DNA of 64,000 nt from Holophagaceae bacterium (GTDB taxonomy: Bacteria > Acidobacteriota > Holophagae > Holophagales > Holophagaceae): the NCBI GenBank assembly GCA_016710635.1, contig JADJVL010000010.1, forward strand, positions 1-64,000. The letters run 5' to 3'. The position numbers and the translations under genes are program-made. Within the stretch, counting starts at the first letter, position 1. Each line of letters starts with the position of its first letter. Positions 50,775 to 59,227 of the stretch are shown in pieces. A model generated the notes under the pieces. The model worked only from the letters and a program-made list of their open reading frames with translations. It did not search any database and was not told the origin of the DNA.

Positions 50775-51776
50775 CTAGGGAGTGGACTTTCGCTGTCGCG
50801 CTTTCCCCACCGCCGCCTCCAACTCCTTCGCCTCCTCGATCCCGCCCTCCCGCGCCTCCTTCAGCAGGCTGTCCACGGTCGCGCCGTCCTCGCCCTTCAC
50901 GTCCGGCGAGACGCCGTGCTCCAGGAGCCAGGCGGCCTCCGTCCAGTTCTGGTAGACGACGGCGTTCATGAGGAGGCTGTAGCCTTTGCGGTCGCTGCGG
51001 CCGTCGAGGGCGTGGAGGTCGGCGCCGTGCTTCGCGAGGAGCTCCAGCTTGGGCGCGTTGATCCAGGCCTCGAAGAAGATGGCGTGCTCGTCGTACTGGG
51101 ACTTGGTGTTGGGATCGGCGCCGGCGTCCAGGAGGATCCCCAGGAGGGCGAGGGCCCGGGGCGAGTTGTCCCCGGCGACGGACTCCAGCAGCGGCTGCCG
51201 CGACGCGTAGGAGCCATCGCTGGGCCGCAGGGCGTCCTCCGCGGGCTTTGCGCCGGCCTGGACCAGCAGGCGCACGGCTTCCACATGGGCATCGCTGCCT
51301 TCCATGGAATCCAGAGCCCGCGTCACCGCGTGGCCCAGGAGCGTGCGGTCGAAGGCGTCCCGCGCCTTGAAGTCCGGCGGCGGGCCCTGCAGCAGGCCCT
51401 TCACCTTCGGCAGGTCCCGGGCATCGATGGCCCGGGCGATGGCCGTGAGCCGGCCGTCCTGGAAGCGGCCCTGGCGGGCGAGGGACAGGTTGCGCGACAC
51501 CTTCCTCACGAGGCCCTTGGCGCCGACCAGGAGACCGATGGTGAGCGGCAGCGTGGTGATGGCAGCGCCGATGAGCAGCGGCGCCTTCAGGCCGCTGCGC
51601 TGGCCCCAGACCAGCAGACCCGCGGCGATGGCCATGGGCACCGCCATCAGGATGGCGAAGAAGGTCCCCATGCCCCGGGACGCGGCGTCGCCGTGGCCGC
51701 GCTCCGTGAGGAGCAGCCCCAGCAGCACCAGCTCCACGGCGAAGCAGGCCCAGGCGAGGATGACGAGGATCTTCAC
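50775..51776 (-). CDS. membrane-anchored ankyrin-repeat protein
   Basis: A 333-residue protein: three N-terminal hydrophobic segments (ILVILAWACFAVELVLLGLLL, MGTFFAILMAVPMAIAAGLLVW, APLLIGAAITTLPLTIGLLVG), then ankyrin repeats (DLPKVKGLLQ, AVRLLVQAGAKP, ALALLGILLDAGADPNTKS, KLELLAKHGADLHALDGRS, AAWLLEHGVSPDVKGEDG). The C-terminal 40 residues are helical and duplicated in the fragment at 41674. The start is GTG 51776. It follows a small gene by 18 bases and dnaE2 further upstream on the same strand, possibly one operon. A role in protein-protein contacts at the membrane is all that can be inferred. Confidence 0.82.
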   Translation of the reverse strand: MKILVILAWACFAVELVLLGLLLTERGHGDAASRGMGTFFAILMAVPMAIAAGLLVWGQRSGLKAPLLIGAAITTLPLTIGLLVGAKGLVRKVSRNLSLARQGRFQDGRLTAIARAIDARDLPKVKGLLQGPPPDFKARDAFDRTLLGHAVTRALDSMEGSDAHVEAVRLLVQAGAKPAEDALRPSDGSYASRQPLLESVAGDNSPRALALLGILLDAGADPNTKSQYDEHAIFFEAWINAPKLELLAKHGADLHALDGRSDRKGYSLLMNAVVYQNWTEAAWLLEHGVSPDVKGEDGATVDSLLKEAREGGIEEAKELEAAVGKARQRKSTP

Positions 51777-51794
51777 GGGCTTCCCGGTCCGCGG

Positions 51795-52112
51795 CTAGGA
51801 GGTCACCTTGCCGAAGAAGTGGCGGTGGGCCGTGACGCCGTCCAGGTCCTCGGGGCTGGCGTAGAAGATCTCCGTCGCCTCCGGCAGGCCTTCTTCCCGG
51901 AGGCAGGCCTGGACGATCTCCTCGATCGCCACGGTGGGCGCCTTCGGGTCGCCCGGGCGGTAGCCCTTCAGGACCACGCCCACCTGCACCCGCAGGGTGG
52001 AGCCGGGATGGTTGGGGATTTCGAAGGTCACATCCCGCACGGCGGGATGGGAAGTCCGCAGCTGCGCGCGCATGCTGGAGAACGCACGGGTGAAGGACGC
52101 TTGGATGCTCAT
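51795..52112 (-). CDS. uncharacterised small protein downstream of dnaE2
   Basis: A 105-residue protein without signal or membrane segment. It looks alpha/beta: FTRAFSSMRAQLRTSHPAVRDVTFEIPNHPG, then strands TLRVQVGVVLKGY and VAIEEIVQACLREEG. Not recognised. It starts 48 bases after dnaE2 ends and ends 18 bases before the ankyrin gene, so co-transcription is likely. The ribosome site (GGAAG) is weak. Confidence 0.6.
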   Translation of the reverse strand: MSIQASFTRAFSSMRAQLRTSHPAVRDVTFEIPNHPGSTLRVQVGVVLKGYRPGDPKAPTVAIEEIVQACLREEGLPEATEIFYASPEDLDGVTAHRHFFGKVTS

Positions 52113-52160
52113 GGCTTCCAGCCTAGGAGGAACGCCGGGACGGGTCCAGAGCCTCCCGGT

Positions 52161-55148
52161 TCAGGCCTGCAGCTCCACCACCGTGAGGCCGTCCTGCCGC
52201 GTCGCCAGCCCCTGCACGGGCAGCACTTCGGCCACGCGGTAGGGGCGGCGGCGCTGGCGGAAGGTGTCGGGGAAGGCCACGCACTCGCAGAGGCCCGTCT
52301 CGTCCTCCAGGGTGACGAACTGCATGGGCTCGCCCTTCTCGGTCAGCACGGTCTTCTCCGCCACCACCAGGGCCCAGAAGCGCAGGCGGCGGCCGGGCTT
52401 CTGGGCGTCCGCGGCCCGGTCCGGGCCGCCCCCCTTGCGCACCCGGTAGAGGGCCGCCGGATGCAGCTCCAGGGTCAGCGACAGCAGGTCCAGCTCCAGG
52501 TCGGCGCGGTCGAAGAGGTCCGTGGGCCGCGGCCGGACATTCGGCGGAACACCTCCCAGACGCGTCCACACGAGGCGCGTGCGGTCCCCGTCCGGGGCCC
52601 AGAGGTCGAAGGCGCCGGCGCTGGCGAGAGCCTCCACAGTCGTGATGGAGAGGTCCATCCGCGAAAGGAGATCCTCCAGGCTTGCGAAGGGGCCGTTCGC
52701 GTCCCGCTCCGACAGCAGCGCCTCCACCTCCTCCTTGCGCGCCCCCTTCACCTGCATCAGGCCGACGCGCAGGCCCTGCTCCCCTTCGGCGCTGAACTTC
52801 CAGAGGGAGCGGTTGGCGTCGGGGCCCCGCACGGTGAGGCGATGGCGGCGCGCGTCGCCGAGGTACGCGATGGCGGGGTAGAAGCCGCCCTGGTTGCTGA
52901 TGACGGATGCGAAGAAGACCGCCGGATGGTGGGTCTTCACCCAGGCGCTTTCGAAGCTCACCTGGGCGTAGCTGGCCGAGTGGGGCTTGCAGAAGGAGTA
53001 GCCCCGGAAGGTGCGGATCATGTCCCAGGCCTCCTCCACCACGGCGGCGGGAACGCCCATCCCCGCGCAGCCCTCCCGGAAGCGGGCCTCGAATTTCGGC
53101 AGCTTGCGGGCGCAGTCGGGCTTGCCCAGGAGCTTGCGGAGCTGGTCCGCCTCGAAATGGCTCCAGCCCGCCAGCTCCACGCCCACCTTGATGACGTCCT
53201 CCTGGTAGATGAGGACGCCGAAGCTTTCCGAAAGCAGGTTCGCAAAGACCGGGTGGCTGGGCGTGTAGGCCTCCTCGCCGCGCACCCGCTTCACGTAGCG
53301 GTCCACCCAGTGGTAGGCCGCCGGGCGGATGAGGCTGCTGTGGATCACCAGGGTCTCGAAGTCGCCCTTGCCGACGCGCTGCTGGAGCTGGCGGGTGGCG
53401 GGGCTCTCCACGTAGAAGACGCCGATGCTGTCGCCCCGGGCCAGCAGGGCCTGGGTCTCCGGATCGTTGCGGGAATGCGTCCCGGGATCCTTCGGCACCT
53501 TGTCGCCGAGGACTTCGTAGGCGTCCCGGATCACCGCGAGGCTGCGGTTGCCCAGGAGGTCGATCTTGACCAGCCCGTAGGCTTCGACACCGTCCTTGTC
53601 CCATTGGGTGATGGAGACGCCCGTCTTCGCCGGCGCCGGCTGGAAGGCCGCGTGCTCCCACAGGGGCCCCGGCGTGACCACCGTGCCGCCGGGATGCACG
53701 GAGAGCTGGTGGAAGTGGCCCACCAGGCGCGTGGCCTGCAGCTGGATGCGCTGCCAGACCTCCGTCTCCGCGGCGCTGCTCTTCCGGTCGGACGTCCGTT
53801 TCATCAGGGCCGGCAGATCCTTGCGCTCCGCGTCCGCCCAGCCCCAGCCCTCGATGCGCTTGGCCATGGACTTCAGTTCCGCGTCCGGCCGCCCGTGGGC
53901 CATGGCCACGGCGCGCAGGGCCGAGCGGGGCTTGAAGAAGACGTGGTTGGCCACCATGGCCACCCGGTCCTTCCCGTAGCGCTCGAAGACCGCGGCGATG
54001 ACCTCGTCCCGCTCGTCCCAGGCGAAGTCGATGTCCATGTCCGGGGGATCCACCCGCTCCTTCGTGAGGAAGCGCTCGAACATGAGGTTCGTCGCCACGG
54101 GGTCCACGTTGCTGAGGTGCAGGGCGTAGCTCACCAGGGAGGCCGCGCCGCTGCCCCGCCCGCAGATGCGCGTGGGCAGGCCCTTGTGCTTCAGCGCCTT
54201 CACCAGGTCCTCCACCAGGAGGAAGTAGGCGGCGAAGCCCTTCTCGTGGATGAGGTCCAGCTCGTGGGCGAGGCGGGATTCCAGGGGCCCGTTGAAGGCG
54301 CCGAAGCGCTCGATGACGCCCGTGCGCACCCGCTGGGCCAGCACGGCGTCGAAGGCGCCCGGATCGATGCCCAGGGGCCCCGCGCTCACCCAGGAGCCCC
54401 ACGAAAGATCCCAGCCGCAAACGCGTTCCCGCAGTGCCTCCGTGGCCCTGGCCACCGCGGGCTCGGCGGCGGGGAAGCGGGACTCCCATTCGCGTTTGGG
54501 CACGGCGGCGTCCCGGGGATCCCACAGGGCCTCCGTGCGCGGCACCGTGCTTTGCGTGTGGATGGCGCGCTTGAGGCGGTGGAGGTCCAGGCCTTCCGGG
54601 GTGCGGAAGCGCAGCACCTGGGGCGCCACCACCGGGAGGCGCGCCGCCAGGGCCTTGGCGCAGGCCACGGCGTTGCGGGCGGAGCCCAGCAGCAGGCCGT
54701 AGACACCTTCCTGGAGCAGCAGCTCCAGGCCCGGGAGGTCCTCCGCCAGGATGGCGCAGTCCGCGGGCAGCGCGCCCTCCTGGCCGTGGGCCTGCTCCGT
54801 GAGCAGCTTGTTGAGCGCGGCGTAGCCCGCCCGCGAACAGGGCAGCGCGCCGTAAGGCCGGCCCTTCCACATGAAGCGCGAGCCGATCAGCAGGCGCAGG
54901 GGCGGAAGCTCCGGATCCGGCGCGCCGGGAACGCCCGCCGCGATCAGGGCCGGCGCGCGGGCCGCGACTTCCAGCCGGTTCTCCAGACGCCAGGCGAGCT
55001 CGTCCCGCAGGGTCGGAAAGCCATGTAGCCCCGTGTCCCAGGCGGCGAGGTGCGTGTAGCCCAGGCGCTCCGCGAAGGCGATCAGGAGTTCGGCGGGGTA
55101 GATGCCCTCGCCGGCGGAGAAGTCGGAGATGCCGAGGGCGAAGCTCAT
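52161..55148 (-). CDS. dnaE2: error-prone DNA polymerase DnaE2 (ImuC) with degenerate PHP domain
   Basis: A 995-residue C-family polymerase for SOS mutagenesis and translesion synthesis. The catalytic acidic motif is PDMDIDF (Asp 370, 372), with RICGRGSGAASLVSYAL before it, SVHPGGTVVTPGPL and KIDLLGNRSL after it, and the helix-hairpin-helix/OB C-terminus (FCKPHSASYAQVSFESAWVKTHHP; an OB fold near the end). The N-terminal PHP domain has lost its metal motifs: HxHxxFS reads GISDFSA and the TDH motif reads AWDTG, so it cannot be an active proofreading nuclease. The DnaE2 partner ImuB lies upstream but is separated by an oppositely oriented gene. Confidence 0.95.
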   Translation of the reverse strand: MSFALGISDFSAGEGIYPAELLIAFAERLGYTHLAAWDTGLHGFPTLRDELAWRLENRLEVAARAPALIAAGVPGAPDPELPPLRLLIGSRFMWKGRPYGALPCSRAGYAALNKLLTEQAHGQEGALPADCAILAEDLPGLELLLQEGVYGLLLGSARNAVACAKALAARLPVVAPQVLRFRTPEGLDLHRLKRAIHTQSTVPRTEALWDPRDAAVPKREWESRFPAAEPAVARATEALRERVCGWDLSWGSWVSAGPLGIDPGAFDAVLAQRVRTGVIERFGAFNGPLESRLAHELDLIHEKGFAAYFLLVEDLVKALKHKGLPTRICGRGSGAASLVSYALHLSNVDPVATNLMFERFLTKERVDPPDMDIDFAWDERDEVIAAVFERYGKDRVAMVANHVFFKPRSALRAVAMAHGRPDAELKSMAKRIEGWGWADAERKDLPALMKRTSDRKSSAAETEVWQRIQLQATRLVGHFHQLSVHPGGTVVTPGPLWEHAAFQPAPAKTGVSITQWDKDGVEAYGLVKIDLLGNRSLAVIRDAYEVLGDKVPKDPGTHSRNDPETQALLARGDSIGVFYVESPATRQLQQRVGKGDFETLVIHSSLIRPAAYHWVDRYVKRVRGEEAYTPSHPVFANLLSESFGVLIYQEDVIKVGVELAGWSHFEADQLRKLLGKPDCARKLPKFEARFREGCAGMGVPAAVVEEAWDMIRTFRGYSFCKPHSASYAQVSFESAWVKTHHPAVFFASVISNQGGFYPAIAYLGDARRHRLTVRGPDANRSLWKFSAEGEQGLRVGLMQVKGARKEEVEALLSERDANGPFASLEDLLSRMDLSITTVEALASAGAFDLWAPDGDRTRLVWTRLGGVPPNVRPRPTDLFDRADLELDLLSLTLELHPAALYRVRKGGGPDRAADAQKPGRRLRFWALVVAEKTVLTEKGEPMQFVTLEDETGLCECVAFPDTFRQRRRPYRVAEVLPVQGLATRQDGLTVVELQA

Positions 55149-55195
55149 GGGGACACGTTGTGATGATTCGGGGACTCTCCGGCTACGCTGTAAGA

Positions 55196-56122
55196 ATGCG
55201 AATTCTCAACACTGTGGCTCTCCTTGGTGCTCTTTCGGGTGTGCTTCCAGCCCAGTCCACCAGCGATTTCCAGATCGCCCCACCCAAACTTGTAGAACCT
55301 GGCGCCAAGCCTTTGCGCATGCTTCGGTTCACGACTCCTGCCAAGACTCCCACACAGCAGCGATGGATGGAGTTCGACGTCAAGATCGAGGTTCTTGCGG
55401 ATGGGAAGACTGTTCGAACGAAAGAGCTTCCTCACTACGCCCTGCTGTTCGCATCCGGCCTTGCCCAGGCTGCAACCAAAGGACAGACCTACACGCTGAC
55501 GCTCAAGGACGGGCGCATGTACCAGAACTCTGCGATCAAGGCGGAGGACCTTCCTGCTGCGCAGGAACGCATCCGTGCGAGCGCAGGATCGCTTGTGAAA
55601 TTCACCGTTTCCGAAACCGGAACCCTGTCGGGATCCGAGCTGATCGCATCCCCGAATGCGGTTCCAGGGATCGCGAACGGAATGCACGACCTGCTGAGGC
55701 AGCTTCGAATAATGGGCGTGCCCCTTCCTGCCGAGCCAGTTGGCGTCGGCGCCAAGTGGGTTGTCAGAGTCGAGAAATTCCAGGCCGCTGGGAGCCAGGT
55801 TCCTCTGAGCTACGACCTGAACTACCACCTCAAGGGCATCGAGGAGAACAAGGTCCAGATCGAGGCGATTGCGGAATTGTCGCTGCCTCCAGAGGCAATG
55901 CCATTGCCCTTTGAACCCAAGATGGTCAAGGAGGCCAAGCCACCCTACTTCCGGATGAAGCTTGATATGGAGCAGAACCTCGAAATGCCTCTCCCGGAGC
56001 GGATGGAACTCTCGTTCGAGGTTGGAAACAGCGCCAAGGTGGAAGCCGAAGGCGCGGTTCATGACTTTGCCACCCGCAGCCTGGGCTTCATGCGCTGGGT
56101 CCCGGACGTGCCGAAGCAATAA
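55196..56122 (+). CDS. uncharacterised exported protein inserted between imuB and dnaE2
   Basis: A 308-residue protein with a signal peptide (MRILNTVALLGALSGVLPAQS) and a beta-rich body (WMEFDVKIEVLADGKTV, TYTLTLKDGRMYQNSAIKAED, WVVRVEKFQAAGSQVPLSYDLNYHLKGIEENKVQIEAIAEL). No family is recognised; the layout resembles proteins annotated only as DUF or hypothetical in Acidobacteria. It is transcribed against dnaE2 and imuB and its codon use is visibly less GC-rich than both, so it looks like a later insertion. ATG 55196 is chosen because the signal peptide starts there. Confidence 0.7.
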   Translation: MRILNTVALLGALSGVLPAQSTSDFQIAPPKLVEPGAKPLRMLRFTTPAKTPTQQRWMEFDVKIEVLADGKTVRTKELPHYALLFASGLAQAATKGQTYTLTLKDGRMYQNSAIKAEDLPAAQERIRASAGSLVKFTVSETGTLSGSELIASPNAVPGIANGMHDLLRQLRIMGVPLPAEPVGVGAKWVVRVEKFQAAGSQVPLSYDLNYHLKGIEENKVQIEAIAELSLPPEAMPLPFEPKMVKEAKPPYFRMKLDMEQNLEMPLPERMELSFEVGNSAKVEAEGAVHDFATRSLGFMRWVPDVPKQ

Positions 56123-56137
56123 GCTCATCGTCATTCC

Positions 56138-57298
56138 TCACGCTCCTGCCGCGTAGGCCGCTTCGTGTTCTTCCGCGGCCCGCATCCAGCCGGTCTCCAC
56201 GGGCTGGGCCGGATACCGCGCGCGCAGGCGGGCGAGGCTGGCCTCGAGGCGGCCCAGCTTTTTGCTGCGCTCCTCCTGGAAGAGGGGCGCCGCCTGGCCC
56301 AGGCCCCAGGCCAGGCGCAGCTCCACCTCCCGCACCAGGGCGCGGCGGACGCAGCGCTCCCGGAAGGCCGCCTCCACCCGCTGCGCCAGCAGCAGGGGCG
56401 GCTCGCAGAGGTCCTCGTCGGAAGCGCGCCAGTGGTGGGGCTCGCCGTCCACGTCCCACCAGCGCAGGACGGCCTTGCGGGGGCTGCGGGGCTCCTGCCA
56501 CAGGCGCTGCAGGCACCAGGCCGCCAGGGTGACCTCCTCGGGCAGCCGGGGCGGCTCCAGGCGCCAGGGGTGCCGGGAGCTGCCGGGCTTTTCCGCCAGC
56601 AGGGGCAGGCGCAGGCGGTCCTCTCCCCGCACCTGGGCCAGGAGTTTTGGCGCCATGCGCTCGGGCACCAGCTGGGCCACCACCGCGACCGGCACCGGCT
56701 GCAGGTCCTGGAAGCGCCGCAGGCCCAGGCGCTGGAAGCGGGCGTGGACCCGGGGCGCCAGATCCGGCAGGCGGCGCAGGGACTGGGGGCCGAGGAAGGC
56801 CTTCTCCCCGCCCTCGGCGACCCGCTCCACGCTGTGCTCCAGGCGCGCCGCCAGGGCGGCGGCGGTGGCGCTGCTCGACAGCCCGCCGTGGCCCCGCCAG
56901 CCGTGCTCCCGGCGCAACTCCCGCAGGATGCGCGCGGCGGCGTCCTGGGGCGGCCCGTAGAGCCCCTCCGTGCCCCGCAGCTCCACCAGGGCCTCGCCCA
57001 TGCGGCCCAGCTGCCCCTGGGGCGACCAGCGCTGGAGGAAGTCCCCCAAGTAGGCGTGGGCCTGCCACCAGGTCTGGGGGCTCGGATCCAGCACCCTCAG
57101 GCCCGGCACCGCCCGCAGGGCCAGGTCCAGAGGATCCCCCGACGCGGCGCCCTCCGCCTTGGCCCGGCGGTTCACGAACCAGAGGCTGGGGCTCCGGGGG
57201 GTCTCGGGATTCAGGAAGGCCAGCGGCCGCTCCCCCAGCCCCGCCTCCCGCGCCACCGCCAGCTGGAAGGGCAGTTCGGGCACCCACATGGCCAGCAT
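56138..57298 (-). CDS. imuB: ImuB-like inactive Y-family DNA polymerase
   Basis: A 386-residue Y-family polymerase homologue. It begins MLAMWVPELPFQLAVAREAG where active Y-polymerases have the DxDxFFASVE motif, so the catalytic acidic residues are absent, as in ImuB. Later segments fit fingers, palm and little finger (GLSSSATAAALAARL, LRRLPDLAPRVHARFQRLGLRRFQDLQ, RGEDRLRLPLL). ImuB is the hub linking DnaE2/ImuC, ImuA and the beta clamp in mutagenic repair; no clear clamp-binding pentapeptide or imuA is seen here. The ATG at 57298 follows GAGGAGA; the open frame beyond it is unsupported. Confidence 0.85.
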   Translation of the reverse strand: MLAMWVPELPFQLAVAREAGLGERPLAFLNPETPRSPSLWFVNRRAKAEGAASGDPLDLALRAVPGLRVLDPSPQTWWQAHAYLGDFLQRWSPQGQLGRMGEALVELRGTEGLYGPPQDAAARILRELRREHGWRGHGGLSSSATAAALAARLEHSVERVAEGGEKAFLGPQSLRRLPDLAPRVHARFQRLGLRRFQDLQPVPVAVVAQLVPERMAPKLLAQVRGEDRLRLPLLAEKPGSSRHPWRLEPPRLPEEVTLAAWCLQRLWQEPRSPRKAVLRWWDVDGEPHHWRASDEDLCEPPLLLAQRVEAAFRERCVRRALVREVELRLAWGLGQAAPLFQEERSKKLGRLEASLARLRARYPAQPVETGWMRAAEEHEAAYAAGA

Positions 57299-57566
57299 GG
57301 CGTTCTCCTCGCAGGACCGGACAGGGCTCCGCCGGGGCCTCGTCCGCGGGAAGCCCGGGGGCCCGGGGAGCGTTGGGGTTGGCGCTTCCCGGGGTATCCA
57401 TGATGGCGAATAAAAATCGAAAGTCAAGGGTAGGGCCCAGACCTCAGACGACACTTCACCCCCACCCAATTGGGTGTCATTGGGCGTCTTTTCGAGGAGG
57501 AAGAATGAACAAAAGGGGCATTGCCCTTTATCCCTCTTGCCTCACATTGTTAACCCGAGGCCTCCC

Positions 57567-57830
57567 ATGCTCGTCACCCCCGACAACCGCCGCCGCATCA
57601 CCCTGCCCGCCGAATTCAAGCCCGGGGAGCCCCTCAGCCTGGAGCCGGCGGAGGACGGCACCTACCGGCTGGTGCCCGTCCTGGCCGTGCCCCGGCACCA
57701 GCTCTGGGCCTGGCGCAAGCATGTCCTGGCGGGCGTGGCGGAGTCCCTGGAGCGCTACCACGCCGGCGAGTTCGTCGAAGGCGACAGCGACGAAGGCCAG
57801 GCCTTCCTCCGGCAATTGGAGGCGGAGTGA
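57567..57830 (+). CDS. AbrB-type antitoxin of a second toxin-antitoxin pair
   Basis: An 87-residue protein beginning LVTPDNRRRITLPAEFKPGEPLSL, the AbrB/MazE-like swapped-hairpin fold, followed by a helical C-terminus (HQLWAWRKHVLAGVAESLERYHAGEF) for toxin binding. Its stop overlaps the GTG start of the next gene (GTGA). An in-frame ATG upstream at 57474 gives an unrelated N-terminus and is rejected; the ATG at 57567 follows GAGG. It is followed by a RelE/ParE-like gene, so the two form a module. Confidence 0.75.
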   Translation: MLVTPDNRRRITLPAEFKPGEPLSLEPAEDGTYRLVPVLAVPRHQLWAWRKHVLAGVAESLERYHAGEFVEGDSDEGQAFLRQLEAE

Positions 57831-58117
57831 AGCTCCGCTTCGCGACGGCCTTTCTGCGCACGGCCCTGGAACAGGAAGCCCCCGTGCGCAAGGGCCTCGG
57901 GAAGCTGCTGCGCCTTGCAGAATCCCTCAGCCTCGCCGAGCTGTTGAACCACCAGTGCGTCCATCTGGAAAAGCTCGTCGGCCATTCGGATCCCACCACC
58001 GGGCAGCCCCTCTACTCCCTGCGCATCACCGCGGGCGCCCGGGCCATCGCCCTGCTGGACGGGGACAGCCTCGTCCTGCTGCGAATGGAAGCGGATCACG
58101 GGAAGGCCTACCGCTAA
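57827..58117 (+). CDS. RelE/ParE-like toxin
   Basis: A 96-residue protein with the small alpha/beta RelE/ParE fold: a first helix region (FATAFLRTALEQEAPVRKGLGKLLRLAE), and strands SLRITAGARAIALLDGDSLVLLRMEADHGKAYR, where the R-x-ALL...D and the terminal H-x3-Y match the family. The start is GTG at 57827, coupled to the antitoxin. The target (mRNA at the ribosome or gyrase) cannot be told from the sequence. Confidence 0.75.
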   Translation: MKLRFATAFLRTALEQEAPVRKGLGKLLRLAESLSLAELLNHQCVHLEKLVGHSDPTTGQPLYSLRITAGARAIALLDGDSLVLLRMEADHGKAYR

Positions 58118-58135
58118 GGCCGATATCATCTCCCC

Positions 58136-58894
58136 ATGCCCGAACGCCTCATCCTGGTGACCAACGACGATGGCCTGTGGGCCCCGGGCCTCGCCTGCCT
58201 CGCCCAGGTGGCCTCCCGCTTCGGGCGGGTGGTGGCGGTGGCGCCGGACCGCAACCGCTCGGCCATCTCGTCGGCCCTGTCCCTCCACGACATCCTGCGC
58301 ATCTCCGAGCTGGGGCCGGACCGCCACACCTGCGACGGCACGCCGGTGGACTGCGTGCTCATCGCCTGCCGCTCGGTGCTGGAGCGCAAGCCCGACTGGG
58401 TGCTGTCGGGGGTGAACCACGGCTTCAACCTGGGGGAGGACGTCTTCTACTCGGGCACGGTGGCGGCGGCCTTCGAGGGCTCCCTGCAAGGGGCGCGGGC
58501 GGCGGCCTTCTCGCTGCATCCCAAAGGCGACCTCGCCGTGGCGGAAGCCTGGATCCACCGCTTCCTGTCCTCGTGGGAGCAGCTCCCCCTGCCGCCCCAG
58601 CGCATCTGGAACCTGAACCTCCCCAAGCGGGAGCCCAAGGGCTTCAGGCTCACCACCCAGGACACCCGCAGCTACCACGATGTGGTGGAGAAGCGCATCG
58701 ATCCCCGGGGCACGCCCTACTACTGGATCGGCGGCGACGTGGGGCCCATCTACGCCAAGAGCCCCGGCAGCGATGCCGAGGCGGCCCTGGACGACTTCGT
58801 GAGCGTGACGCCCCTGCACCTGGACCTCACCGCCCCGGACCTCCTCGCCCGGCGGAGCGACTTCGACGCCGCCTTCAACGGGGACGGCATGTGA
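58136..58894 (+). CDS. surE: 5'/3'-nucleotidase SurE
   Basis: A 252-residue metal-dependent phosphatase that dephosphorylates nucleoside monophosphates. The metal-binding site is LVTNDDGLWAPGL (residues ~7-19), followed by VAPDRNRSAISSALSL and the SGVNHGFNLGEDVFYSGTVAAAFEG motif. Length is typical. The ATG follows the toxin gene by 18 bases, so it may be read from the same transcript. It overlaps acyP by GTGA and is followed by apt, a small nucleotide-salvage cluster. Confidence 0.96.
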   Translation: MPERLILVTNDDGLWAPGLACLAQVASRFGRVVAVAPDRNRSAISSALSLHDILRISELGPDRHTCDGTPVDCVLIACRSVLERKPDWVLSGVNHGFNLGEDVFYSGTVAAAFEGSLQGARAAAFSLHPKGDLAVAEAWIHRFLSSWEQLPLPPQRIWNLNLPKREPKGFRLTTQDTRSYHDVVEKRIDPRGTPYYWIGGDVGPIYAKSPGSDAEAALDDFVSVTPLHLDLTAPDLLARRSDFDAAFNGDGM

Positions 58895-59190
58895 TCGTCC
58901 GCTTCCGGGCGTCGGGCCGCGTCCAGGGCGTGGGCTACCGGGCCTTCGCCATGGACCGGGCGCAGGGCCTCGACCTGGCGGGCTGGGTGAGGAATGATCC
59001 CGACGGCGCCGTAAGCGGCGAGGCCGAGGGCAGCGCCGCGGCGCTGGCCGCCTACCGGGACCTGCTGCAGAACGGCCCGCTCTGGGGCCGCGTGGACGAC
59101 CTCGCGTGGTCCGTGGTGGATGCGGCGGTGGACGAAAGCGGGGGGACTGCTGCACAATCCCTTCCCCGCCCTTTCCAGATCCGGCGCTAG
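58891..59190 (+). CDS. acyP: acylphosphatase
   Basis: A 99-residue acylphosphatase with the two catalytic motifs: SGRVQGVGYRAFA (Arg ~19) and GWVRNDPDGAV (Asn ~38). It hydrolyses acyl phosphates such as acetyl phosphate and carbamoyl phosphate. The start is GTG 58891 overlapping the surE stop (GTGA); the much longer open frame upstream on this strand is a shadow of the imuB gene and surE. The C-terminus, after SVVDAAVDES, is somewhat longer than usual. apt follows 37 bases later. Confidence 0.93.
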   Translation: MIVRFRASGRVQGVGYRAFAMDRAQGLDLAGWVRNDPDGAVSGEAEGSAAALAAYRDLLQNGPLWGRVDDLAWSVVDAAVDESGGTAAQSLPRPFQIRR

Positions 59191-59227
59191 CCCGATCCTC
59201 CCCCGGCCGGGGCGCTGCGAGGACTGC

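Noticed and set aside
50733..55028. Very long plus-strand ORF (1431 codons) antisense to dnaE2 and the ankyrin gene
   Set aside because: Composition is His/Gln/Arg/Gly-rich nonsense typical of the third-position-GC mirror frame; dnaE2 on the other strand has full conserved motifs.
57299..57566. LexA box upstream of imuB
   Set aside because: The AT-rich patch GCGAATAAAAATCGAAAGTC has no clear GAAC-N4-GTTC or CTGT-type dyad, so no SOS operator is called.
56647..58890. Long plus-strand frame upstream of the acylphosphatase
   Set aside because: It is Pro/Ala/Arg-rich and antisense to imuB, then out of frame in surE; only the last 100 codons (acyP) are real.
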